Origin: Tepidimonas sp. UBA997
GTDB taxonomy: Bacteria; Pseudomonadota; Gammaproteobacteria; Burkholderiales; Burkholderiaceae_C
NCBI GenBank assembly: GCA_002291945.1
Contig: DBAZ01000027.1
Coordinates: forward strand, 1 to 33,261
Reading direction: 5' to 3'
DNA length: 33,261 nucleotides
The notes beneath the pieces were generated by a model that saw only the letters and a list, made by a program, of their open reading frames with translations, did not search any database and had not been told where the DNA came from. The position numbers and the translations under genes are program-made. Positions 1 to 6,805 of this stretch are shown piece after piece. Within the stretch, counting starts at the first letter, position 1. Each line of letters starts with the position of its first letter.

Positions 1-608
1 TGAAGGCGGTGGACAAGTTCGAATACCGCCGCGGCTACAAGTTCTCGACCTACGCCACCTGGTGGATCCGCCAGGCCATCACGCGCTCGATCGCCGACCA
101 GGCGCGCACCATCCGCATTCCGGTGCACATGATCGAGACCATTAACAAGATGAACCGCATCAGCCGCCAGCACCTGCAGGAGCACGGCTTCGAGCCGGAT
201 GCCTCCATCCTGGCCGAGAAGATGGAGATTCCCGAGGACAAGATCCGCAAGATCATGAAGATCGCGAAAGAGCCGATCTCGATGGAAACGCCCATCGGCG
301 ACGACGACGATTCGCACCTGGGCGATTTCATCGAGGACCAGGCCAACACGGCGCCGATCGAGGCCGCCATGCAGGCCGGCCTGCGCGAGGTGGTCAAGGA
401 GATCCTGGACAGCCTGACGCCGCGCGAGGCCAAGGTGCTGCGCATGCGCTTCGGCATCGAGATGTCCACCGACCACACGCTGGAAGAAGTGGGCAAGCAG
501 TTTGACGTGACGCGCGAGCGCATCCGCCAGATCGAGAGCAAGGCGGTGCGCAAGCTCAAGCACCCGAGCCGTTCCGACAAGCTGCGCAGCTTCATCGATT
601 CGCTGTGA
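1..608 (+). CDS. rpoD: RNA polymerase primary sigma factor sigma-70, C-terminal part (5' truncated)
   Basis: This is the C-terminal portion of the housekeeping sigma factor that directs RNA polymerase to -10/-35 promoters. The reading frame is open at the left edge, and the visible part is about 202 residues. The first residues (EYRRGYKFSTYATWWIRQAI) are the near-invariant region 2.3/2.4 that melts and reads the -10 element. Region 3 follows (IRIPVHM onward). Region 4 near the end contains the helix-turn-helix TLEEVGKQFDVTRERIRQIE, which reads the -35 element. It ends normally with KLRSFIDSL and TGA. It is followed at once by a strong intrinsic terminator and faces a convergent catabolic gene. 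This is core chromosome and marks the boundary of the accessory region. Identity is essentially certain; only the missing 5' end limits the call. Confidence 0.97.
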   Translation, partial: KAVDKFEYRRGYKFSTYATWWIRQAITRSIADQARTIRIPVHMIETINKMNRISRQHLQEHGFEPDASILAEKMEIPEDKIRKIMKIAKEPISMETPIGDDDDSHLGDFIEDQANTAPIEAAMQAGLREVVKEILDSLTPREAKVLRMRFGIEMSTDHTLEEVGKQFDVTRERIRQIESKAVRKLKHPSRSDKLRSFIDSL

Positions 609-635
609 TTGGGCACCAGCGTTGAGTTTTGCACG

Positions 636-661
636 CGGGAGCCTTCGGGCTCTCGTTTTTT
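636..661 (+). terminator. Rho-independent terminator of rpoD
   Basis: An 8-bp stem (636-643 paired with 648-655, one G-U pair) closes on a TTCG tetraloop and is followed by six T residues (656-661). It lies 28 bp after the rpoD stop codon. The layout is textbook for an intrinsic terminator on the plus strand. Confidence 0.9.
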
Positions 662-712
662 GCCGCTCCGTACCGTGCGTTTCATCGTGGTGCTGGCCCG
701 TGGCGGCGGAGT

Positions 713-739
713 GAATCGTCGCGTCCACGCGACGGATTC
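713..739. repeat. Inverted repeat between convergent genes
   Basis: Arms 713-723 and 728-739 pair over 11 bp with one bulged G and a 4-base loop. The hairpin lies 30 bp beyond the stop of the minus-strand dioxygenase gene and could stop its transcription before it enters rpoD. No T tract follows on either strand, so this is not a canonical terminator. I looked for a tRNA here and found none. Confidence 0.5.
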
Positions 740-768
740 TAGTTCCAGCGGACTGGCTTATCGCAGCG

Positions 769-1620
769 TCAAACCAGCGGCTCCAGCGCCAGCACGCCCG
801 TGGCGGTGTTGGAAATGGGGATGTGGTAGTTGCTGTGCACCTTGCGCACACCCGCACCTGCGGTGGTGAGTGCGCCGCGCATGGCCAGCCACATCATCAA
901 CTCCACGCCTTGGGTACCTGCTTTTTCCACCAGTTCCAGGTCGCTGAACTGGGTAGCCCATTCGGGGTTGGACACCATGCTTTCCAGGAATTGCTGGTCG
1001 AATGCCTTGTTGATGAAGCCTGCCCGCTCGCCTTCGAGCTGGTGGCTCAGGCCGCCCGTGGCCATCACGGCCACACGCTTGTTGCTGCTCCACGACTGGA
1101 TGGCTTCGCCCACGGCCTTGCCCAACTTGTACACCCGCTTGGGCGTAGGCAACGGGAACTGCACGGTGTTGATGTCGATGGGCACGATCTGCACCGGTGC
1201 CACGGCGTCGTTTGGCCAGAACAACTTGAGCGGCAACGTGCAGGCGTGGTCCACCAGCATTTCCTGGCAGGTGACGATATCGAACTCCTTGGCAATCAGG
1301 TGGTTGATGATGTGCCAGGACAGCTCGGGGCAACCGGCCACGGGCGGCGTGGTGGGAATGCCCCAACCCTCGTCGGCATTGCGGTATTGCGCTGCCGCAC
1401 CCACGGCAAAGGTCGGCATCTTGTCGAGGAAGAAGTTCAGGCCGTGGTCGTTGTAGAACACCACGAGCACATCGGGCTTGACCTGACCCAGCCAGTCGTG
1501 AATGGGCGGAAACCCGTCGAAAAAGGGCTTCCAGTAAGGCTCATTCTGCAGGCCCTTGTGGATAGCGCCGCCGATGGCCGGAATGTGGGACGTGGCCAGG
1601 CCACCAATGAGTTGTGCCAT
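769..1620 (-). CDS. LigB-type class III extradiol dioxygenase, beta (catalytic) subunit, paralogue
   Basis: A 283-residue LigB-family catalytic subunit related to protocatechuate 4,5-dioxygenase and gallate dioxygenases, which cleave catecholic acids next to the diol using Fe(II). The expected active-site residues are present: His12 (TSHIPA), His59 (YNDHG), His125 (VDHA), catalytic His193 (GGLSHQLEG) and Glu240 in the GVELMMW segment. The ATG start is preceded by GGAG about 9 bases upstream. It lies 18 bp downstream of its alpha subunit gene, and the pair is divergent from a LysR regulator. It is clearly diverged from the LigB of the main operon at 13118-13996, so it is unlikely to be a recent duplicate. 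Protocatechuate, gallate or a 3-O-methylgallate-like acid are the candidate substrates, and sequence alone does not decide. In known fused gallate dioxygenases the two domains form one chain; here they are separate genes. Confidence 0.88.
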   Translation of the reverse strand: MAQLIGGLATSHIPAIGGAIHKGLQNEPYWKPFFDGFPPIHDWLGQVKPDVLVVFYNDHGLNFFLDKMPTFAVGAAAQYRNADEGWGIPTTPPVAGCPELSWHIINHLIAKEFDIVTCQEMLVDHACTLPLKLFWPNDAVAPVQIVPIDINTVQFPLPTPKRVYKLGKAVGEAIQSWSSNKRVAVMATGGLSHQLEGERAGFINKAFDQQFLESMVSNPEWATQFSDLELVEKAGTQGVELMMWLAMRGALTTAGAGVRKVHSNYHIPISNTATGVLALEPLV

Positions 1621-1638
1621 GTTGTGTGCTCCAGGTGT

Positions 1639-2016
1639 TTATTGTTGCGAAGCGGTTTGCCAGTCGGGTTGCTGGTTGGCGGCCACCAGCTTGGCCATGA
1701 AGGCTTCCTTGGTGGTGCCGGTCTGCTGGGCACCGATGTCTTGCATGTTCAGGCCAAAAATGCCGGCAAACTTGGCCAGGTAATAGGCGTTGCCGCCTGC
1801 GTCCAGCAACGCCAGCACCTGCTTGGAACGGATGGCCGCCGCCTGCTCGTCGGTGAGTTGGTACTTGATCATGTAGGACTCGGGGTCGGCGACGAAAGCC
1901 TCCCGGTTGGCCTGCTCGTTGAACGAAAAGCACATCTTGTTCAAGGCGTAGCCTTTGCGGGCCATCTGACCGTCAAATGGGGTGGTGCCGGGGATAAGAC
2001 GGGGTTCGGTACTCAC
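1639..2016 (-). CDS. LigA-type extradiol dioxygenase alpha subunit, paralogue (GTG start)
   Basis: A small alpha subunit of the LigAB family. This all-helical partner closes over the catalytic beta subunit and helps form the substrate pocket. I chose the GTG at 2016 because an AGGAG motif sits about 5 bases upstream. The frame extends further 5' to 2100, but that extension lacks a ribosome site and runs through the promoter region. This gives 125 residues beginning VSTEPRLIPGTTPFDG. The family core is visible: RKGYALNKMC, LTDEQAAAI and the GGNAYYLAK segment. It lacks the polar C-terminal tail of the main-operon LigA (149 residues). Its beta subunit follows after 18 bp. It is very likely the partner of that protein and controlled by the divergent LysR gene. 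Confidence 0.85.
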   Translation of the reverse strand: MSTEPRLIPGTTPFDGQMARKGYALNKMCFSFNEQANREAFVADPESYMIKYQLTDEQAAAIRSKQVLALLDAGGNAYYLAKFAGIFGLNMQDIGAQQTGTTKEAFMAKLVAANQQPDWQTASQQ

Positions 2017-2080
2017 GGGCGCTCCTAGTCTGGGTTGACAGAGACCCAGTATGGCCGCTCGATTGCCAAAAATAAACCGA

Positions 2081-2099
2081 TGCGTCATCATATGACCCA
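2081..2099. promoter_or_regulatory. Palindromic operator candidate between dioxygenase pair and LysR
   Basis: The perfect repeat GTCAT-CAT-ATGAC (2084-2096) is flanked by TG and CA, making a 19-bp dyad that reaches the LysR start codon. In this divergent layout it is a natural site for LysR autoregulation or for control of the dioxygenase promoter. It is shorter than the usual T-N11-A box, so the assignment is tentative. Confidence 0.45.
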
Positions 2100-3055
2100 T
2101 GAGTCAATTCGATTGGTCAGACCTCGATGCCCATCTGCTGCGGCTCTTGGTGACGGTGGTCGAAACGGGATCGGTCACGGGAGCTGCCCAACGGTTGGGG
2201 GTGACGCAGTCCGCCGTGAGTCACCTGCTGGACAAGCTGCGCGCCATCGTAGGCGACCCGCTGTTCGTCAAATCCGGGCGCGGGATCGTGGCCACCGCTC
2301 GCGCCGAGGCCCTGGCCCCTCAGGCGCGCGAGTTGCTGGCGACGCTGGAGCGATTCGCCCGCTCGGACGGCTTCGAACCGAGCCGTTGGCACGCCACTTT
2401 CACCATCGCTGCCAACGATTTGCAGCGCGACATGCTGCTGCCCCCACTGATGACATGCCTGCGACAGGCGGCTCCAGGCCTCGACCTCCGGGTCATACCG
2501 TCGGGGATTCCGAGCCTGGACATGCTGCGTCACGACCGCTGCCAGTTGGCGATCAGTCCGCGCCCGCCGGATGGCGCAGACATCGTGCAAAAGCGTCTGT
2601 TTGAGGACCAATACCGCGTCTATTACGACCCTGAAGTCCGGGACGCCCCGGCGGACGCTGCAGCCTATTTGGCCGCCGAACATGCCACGGTGGTGTACGA
2701 ACCGCGACGGGCACTGGATCTGGATCAATGGCTGGCCGCGCAGGGGGTGCAACGTCGTTTCCGGGTGATGGTGCCCGGTTTTGCCGGGTTGCCGTCGTTT
2801 GTGCAAGGCAGTGACCTGCTGGCCACCGCCCCGCGTCTGCTCAAGCTTCATCTGTTGCGCGGGCTTGCCAGCGCACCCGTGCCGCTCCCCTGCCCCGCGT
2901 TGCCGATGTACCTGATCTGGCACCGTCGCTACCAGGCCGACCCGGCTCACCAGTGGCTTCGGGCGGAACTGGAAGCGATCGTGCCCCGCGTCATGCCCCC
3001 AGACCCTGATGGGCCCGCCGATACGCTTGCGGGCTCACCCCCATGCGGCGTTTGA
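2099..3055 (+). CDS. LysR-family transcriptional regulator, divergent from dioxygenase pair
   Basis: A 318-residue LysR-type regulator. The N-terminal winged helix-turn-helix is at about residues 11-70 (LLVTVVETGSVTGAAQRLGVTQSAVSHLLDKLR), followed by a periplasmic-binding-protein-like effector domain. It starts at an ATG 82 bp from the alpha subunit gene on the other strand, with no good Shine-Dalgarno sequence. The start is supported by the family-typical opening (DWSDLDAHLLRLL). The usual LysR logic predicts control of the divergent dioxygenase genes by the ring-cleavage substrate or product. The C-terminus is unusually proline-rich and runs 65 bp into the 3' end of the convergent AraC gene. 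The family is certain; the target is inferred from position. Confidence 0.9.
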   Translation: MSQFDWSDLDAHLLRLLVTVVETGSVTGAAQRLGVTQSAVSHLLDKLRAIVGDPLFVKSGRGIVATARAEALAPQARELLATLERFARSDGFEPSRWHATFTIAANDLQRDMLLPPLMTCLRQAAPGLDLRVIPSGIPSLDMLRHDRCQLAISPRPPDGADIVQKRLFEDQYRVYYDPEVRDAPADAAAYLAAEHATVVYEPRRALDLDQWLAAQGVQRRFRVMVPGFAGLPSFVQGSDLLATAPRLLKLHLLRGLASAPVPLPCPALPMYLIWHRRYQADPAHQWLRAELEAIVPRVMPPDPDGPADTLAGSPPCGV

Positions 3056-3929
3056 AGAAGCGTGAAAAATAAGCTGGATCGTTAAAACCGAGTTCCAAGG
3101 CCAGGCTGGCTGCGGGGGCGGCTACGTAAATCAACCGGCGGCAGGCCTCCCGCGTGAGGCGGTCGTGCACAAGCTCCAGCGCACTGCGCCCGCTTTCGGC
3201 AAAAACCAGGCGGTTGAGCCGCTGCGTGCTCAGGCCCAGATGGGAGGCGTAGCGCTCCATGGGCCAGTGCTCGAGGACATGTTGCTCCACCAGCAACAGA
3301 AAGCGTGTGAACAGGGCCTGGTGACTACCGGCCTTCCCGGCTTTTTCGCCCGACCCTGCCTCCCGCCCCGTCGAACGAGCCTGGGCCAAACGCCAGACCA
3401 CTGAGCGCGCCAGCCAACCCACCACAGGGGTGTCGCAGCCTCCCGGCCAGGCGAATTCCTGCGCAAGTTCATGGAACAGCGCCTGCAGGCGTTGCACCAC
3501 GACGTCCACCGGTGACCAACTCAGGATACCGGGCGCGGCAAACAACTGCCGGAACGCTGCACCCACGGCCTCGAACTCCCCTTCCACCAGGAAGCGGGCG
3601 CTGAGCGTCAACACCTTTCCGTCGGTTTCAGGATCGAAGCGAAAGCCATGCACCACGCCAGGCGGCACCACGATCGCCGCCGGTCCTTCCACGTGGGTCA
3701 GTCGTTCATCCAGGGCCACTTCGGCACGACCGCAGAACAGCCAGAGCACCTGGTAGAGCCCGTGGTGGATGTGTGGTCGGATTTCCCAGTGATGAGCCAG
3801 ACTTCTTGCATGCACTTCTTCAATGTGCAGCATCTCCTGACCTGGGGCAGATACTTCGCCATAAAGGGAAAAGCTTGGGATCACCGCACCGGCGCGGGTC
3901 GTTCGGGAACGGAAGTCCATAACCCCCAT
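2991..3929 (-). CDS. AraC-family transcriptional regulator, divergent from P450 operon
   Basis: A regulator with an N-terminal cupin-like ligand domain (HIHHGLYQVLWLFCGRAEVAL, then the VPPGVVHGF turn). The C-terminal AraC DNA-binding domain has two helix-turn-helix units, the second with the signature ALELGFNDPAYFSRFFKRRMGVSPQAYRR. The overall design resembles PobR-like activators of aromatic catabolism. The frame can be opened from a TTG at 3947. ATG codons at 3929 and 3920 are more likely starts; I give 3929 (312 residues), but no convincing ribosome site separates them. It is divergent from the P450 gene with 95 bp between, which makes it the likely activator of that operon. Its last 65 bp lie antisense to the end of the LysR gene. 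Confidence 0.88.
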   Translation of the reverse strand: MGVMDFRSRTTRAGAVIPSFSLYGEVSAPGQEMLHIEEVHARSLAHHWEIRPHIHHGLYQVLWLFCGRAEVALDERLTHVEGPAAIVVPPGVVHGFRFDPETDGKVLTLSARFLVEGEFEAVGAAFRQLFAAPGILSWSPVDVVVQRLQALFHELAQEFAWPGGCDTPVVGWLARSVVWRLAQARSTGREAGSGEKAGKAGSHQALFTRFLLLVEQHVLEHWPMERYASHLGLSTQRLNRLVFAESGRSALELVHDRLTREACRRLIYVAAPAASLALELGFNDPAYFSRFFKRRMGVSPQAYRRAHQGLGA

Positions 3930-3980
3930 TTTGAACGAAAAGTGCAAGCAATGACCCGAATAATTGCAGTGCCTCCTGAA

Positions 3981-4016
3981 CCCTCAGGGCCTACAGTTCG
4001 AACCGTTGCCCTCAGG
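3981..4016. promoter_or_regulatory. Repeated motifs in the AraC/P450 intergenic region
   Basis: CCCTCAGG occurs twice in direct orientation (3981-3988 and 4009-4016, 28-bp period), the second copy running into the P450 ribosome site. Between them lies a perfect 8-bp palindrome GTTCGAAC (3996-4003), and GTTCGAA recurs at 4027-4033 in the first codons of the P450. Direct half-sites spaced by near-integral helical turns suit an AraC-type activator, but the match is only suggestive. Confidence 0.3.
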
Positions 4017-4024
4017 AGACACCC

Positions 4025-5206
4025 ATGTTCGAATACCGGTTTGACCCCTACTCTCCCGCTGTCGATGCGGACCCTTTTCCATACTACAAGCGCCTGCGCG
4101 ACGACTTTCCCTGCTTTTGGAGCGAGGAAGCGCAAATGTGGATTCTCTCGCGCTACGCCGACATCGTGACTGCAGGGCAGGACTGGCAGACCTATTCCAG
4201 CGCCAGCGGCAACCTGATGACCGAACTGCCCGGCCGCGCTGGCTCCACACTCGGAAGCTCCGACCCACCCAAGCACGACCGCCTGCGCGGCCTGATCCAG
4301 CACGCGTTCATGAAACGCAACCTGATGGCGTTGGAAGATCCCATTCGCACCATAGCCAAAGATGTATTCGGCCAGCTTCGGGACGTAAAAACCTTCGATT
4401 ACAAGGATGTATCCTCCCAATTCACCGTGAAGGTGCTGATGGCTGCGCTGGGACTGCCCATGGGCGGCGAGGCCATCGTGGCCGAACAAGTTGTGCGCGA
4501 CAACGCGGTCCTGATGGTGCAGAGCGATGCCCGGACCCGGGCCAAGGGTCCGGAGCACATTGCCGCCTTCAACTGGATGAAGGACTACGCCGGCAAGGTG
4601 ATCGCCCTGCGCCGTGCCCAACCGCGCAACGACCTCATCAGCAACTTTGCCCTGGCCGAGATCGACGGCGATCGGCTGGATGACAATGAGGTGCTGCTCA
4701 CCACGACCACGCTGATCATGGCGGGTGTGGAATCTCTGGGCGGCTTCATGATGATGTTCGCGTACAACCTGGCGACTTTCGACGAAGCGCGCCGCGCTGT
4801 GGCGGCCAACCCGGCGCTGCTGCCCGACGCCATCGAGGAAAGCCTGCGCTACAACACCTCGGCCCAGCGCTTCCGCCGTCGCCTGATGCAGGACGTGCCC
4901 CTGCACGGCCAGACCATGAAAGAGGGCGATTTTGTGTGTCTGGCCTATGGCTCGGGCAACCGCGACGAGCGCCAGTTCCCCAACCCCGATGTTTATGACA
5001 TCACGCGCAAGCCGCGCGGCCACCTGGGCTTCGGTGGCGGCGTGCACGCCTGTCTGGGTACGGCCATCGCCCGACTGGCGGTGAAAATCGCCTTCGAAGA
5101 ATTCCACCAGGTGGTGCCTGCATACAGGCGCGTAGCCGACCAGTTGCCCTGGATGCCTTCTTCCACTTTCCGCAGCCCGCTGGTGCTGGAACTCACCACC
5201 GCCTGA
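4025..5206 (+). CDS. Cytochrome P450 (bacterial class I, soluble)
   Basis: A 393-residue soluble haem-thiolate monooxygenase. The key P450 elements are in order. The I-helix oxygen-activation motif AGVES is at residues 233-237. The K-helix ExxR is E272/R275. The haem loop FGGGVHACLG is at 336-345, with Cys343 as iron ligand. The usual I-helix threonine is replaced by serine (Ser237), which is uncommon. Start choice is supported by AGGAGA eight bases upstream. It is followed after 14 bp by its ferredoxin and then by a reductase, so the complete electron chain is encoded together. Given the surrounding methoxy-aromatic genes, O-demethylation or ring hydroxylation of an aromatic acid or phenol is plausible. 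The substrate cannot be read from the sequence, and I could not match it to a named CYP family with confidence. Confidence 0.93.
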   Translation: MFEYRFDPYSPAVDADPFPYYKRLRDDFPCFWSEEAQMWILSRYADIVTAGQDWQTYSSASGNLMTELPGRAGSTLGSSDPPKHDRLRGLIQHAFMKRNLMALEDPIRTIAKDVFGQLRDVKTFDYKDVSSQFTVKVLMAALGLPMGGEAIVAEQVVRDNAVLMVQSDARTRAKGPEHIAAFNWMKDYAGKVIALRRAQPRNDLISNFALAEIDGDRLDDNEVLLTTTTLIMAGVESLGGFMMMFAYNLATFDEARRAVAANPALLPDAIEESLRYNTSAQRFRRRLMQDVPLHGQTMKEGDFVCLAYGSGNRDERQFPNPDVYDITRKPRGHLGFGGGVHACLGTAIARLAVKIAFEEFHQVVPAYRRVADQLPWMPSSTFRSPLVLELTTA

Positions 5207-5220
5207 CCGTCAAACGCAAT

Positions 5221-5544
5221 ATGACTCACATCACCTACATCGAAGCCTCTGGGCAATCGACCACGGTCGACCTTCCAGACGGCTGGAACCTCATGCAAGG
5301 CGCAATCACCAACGGCATCGAAGGGATTCTGGGCGAATGCGGTGGCTCCTGCGCCTGTGCCACCTGCCATTGCTATGTGGACGAGGCCCGCCTGAGTGAC
5401 CTACCCCCGCCTTCCGACACTGAACGGGACATGCTATCCAATGCGGCGGCCGAGCGCCGCCCCAACAGCCGCCTAGCTTGCCAGATCAAGGCGTCACCGC
5501 GGCTGGAAGGGCTGATGCTGCAACTGCCCGAAACACAGGAGTGA
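5221..5544 (+). CDS. [2Fe-2S] ferredoxin (putidaredoxin/adrenodoxin type)
   Basis: A 107-residue ferredoxin that would shuttle single electrons from the downstream reductase to the P450. The cluster ligands follow the adrenodoxin-type spacing: Cys40-x5-Cys46-x2-Cys49 and Cys87, in the segment GECGGSCACATCHCYV. Two extra cysteines (44 and 51) lie inside the binding loop. The length is typical. It sits 14 bp after the P450 stop and 4 bp before the reductase start, so the three genes form one operon. There is no strong ribosome site, and translation may depend on coupling to the P450 gene. Confidence 0.93.
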   Translation: MTHITYIEASGQSTTVDLPDGWNLMQGAITNGIEGILGECGGSCACATCHCYVDEARLSDLPPPSDTERDMLSNAAAERRPNSRLACQIKASPRLEGLMLQLPETQE

Positions 5545-5548
5545 CTCG

Positions 5549-6805
5549 GTGGGCATGAGCGCGGATACCCCCATCCCCGACAGCGTGGTGATCGTGGGCG
5601 CTGGCCAGGCCGGTGTGCAGAGCGCCGAGGCCTTGCGCAGCGGCGGCTACAGCGGCCCCATCAGCCTGCTGGGCGACGAGCCGCATAGCCCGTACCACCG
5701 TCCACCCCTGTCCAAGGCCTGGCTGGCTGGAGAAATGGACGCCGCCCAGTTGGTAATGCGCACGCCGGAGATGCTGGCACGCAAAGGCATCGAGCTGCGC
5801 ACCGGCGTGACGGTGCTGCGCATCGACCGCGCAGCGAAAACCCTGCACCTGGCCGATGGCACCACCCTGCCCTACGCTGGCCTGGTATTGACCACCGGTG
5901 CCACGCCGCGGGCCCTGCCCTTGCCTGGCGGCGATGCCGACGGGGTGTTGCCCCTGCGCTCACGCGCGGATGCCAGCGCGATGGCCGTGCGCATGGCGGC
6001 GTGTATCGAAAAAGACCTGCCTGTCGTGGTCATCGGCGGCGGTTTCATCGGTCTGGAAGTGGCCGCCACCGCTCGCAAGAAGGGCGCACACGTGACGGTA
6101 CTGGAAGCAGCACCGAGGCTGCTGGGGCGGGTACTGGCCCCAGTGCTGTCCGACTGGTACGCCAGTCTGCACCGTGGCCATGGCGTGCGGCTGATGCTGA
6201 ACGCTCAGGTAGCAGCCATTGAGGCAGATGCCACCGGCGTGAACGGCGTGAGGCTGGCTGACGGCCGCATCCTGCCGGCTGGCCTGGTGGTGGTCGGCAT
6301 CGGGGTGGTCGCCAACGACTCGCTGGCCCACGACGCCGGTCTCGAATGTGACCGTGGCATCGTGGTGGATGCCTGCGGGCGCACCCGCGATCCGTCCATC
6401 GTGGCCGCCGGTGACTGCACCGCGTGGCGCCTGCCCGATGACCGTCTGCTGAGGCTGGAGTCGGTGCAGAACGCGACCGAACAGGGCAAGAGCGCGGCCG
6501 CCGCGCTGCTGGGGCAGGAACGCCCTTTCACCGCCACCCCCTGGTTCTGGAGCGACCAGTACGATCGCAAGCTGCAGATGGCCGGCCTGTCCGGGGGTGC
6601 CGACACCTGGGCGGTGCGCGGCGACATGACCAGCGGCAGCTTCAGCGTCTATCACTTCCAGGGCGACCGCCTGCTGGCGGTGGACAGCGTCAATGCGGCC
6701 AAGGACCATTTGCAGGCACGCAGGCTGCTGGACACGGGCGTATCACCCACACCCTGGCAGGCCGGGGATGGAAGTTTTGACCTTGCTCAACTGATCATCC
6801 GCTGA
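5549..6805 (+). CDS. FAD-dependent ferredoxin reductase (P450 electron transfer)
   Basis: A 418-residue NAD(P)H:ferredoxin reductase of the putidaredoxin-reductase/rubredoxin-reductase class. An N-terminal FAD Rossmann motif (VIVGAGQAGVQ, about residues 14-24) is followed by a second dinucleotide motif (VVIGGGFIGLE, about 162-172). A later FAD-binding segment with AAGDCTAW follows, then a C-terminal dimerisation-type domain (WFWSDQYDRKLQMAG). The GTG at 5549 is preferred to the ATG at 5555 because AGGAG lies 7 bases upstream of the GTG. It completes the P450 electron chain. Its last 11 bp overlap the 3' end of the convergent sensor kinase gene. Confidence 0.93.
   Translation: MGMSADTPIPDSVVIVGAGQAGVQSAEALRSGGYSGPISLLGDEPHSPYHRPPLSKAWLAGEMDAAQLVMRTPEMLARKGIELRTGVTVLRIDRAAKTLHLADGTTLPYAGLVLTTGATPRALPLPGGDADGVLPLRSRADASAMAVRMAACIEKDLPVVVIGGGFIGLEVAATARKKGAHVTVLEAAPRLLGRVLAPVLSDWYASLHRGHGVRLMLNAQVAAIEADATGVNGVRLADGRILPAGLVVVGIGVVANDSLAHDAGLECDRGIVVDACGRTRDPSIVAAGDCTAWRLPDDRLLRLESVQNATEQGKSAAAALLGQERPFTATPWFWSDQYDRKLQMAGLSGGADTWAVRGDMTSGSFSVYHFQGDRLLAVDSVNAAKDHLQARRLLDTGVSPTPWQAGDGSFDLAQLIIR

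Noticed and set aside
662..768. Possible tRNA gene after rpoD
   Set aside because: The hairpin at 713-739 cannot be completed to a cloverleaf; no T-loop or acceptor stem fits on either strand.
823..2028. Long plus-strand open frame opposite the orphan dioxygenase genes
   Set aside because: It is antisense to two well-conserved genes, has low-complexity His/Gly/Val-rich translation and no recognisable domain; high GC creates such frames.
3881..5107. 408-codon minus-strand frame opposite the P450
   Set aside because: The P450 on the plus strand has all diagnostic motifs; the opposite frame has none and is a composition artefact.
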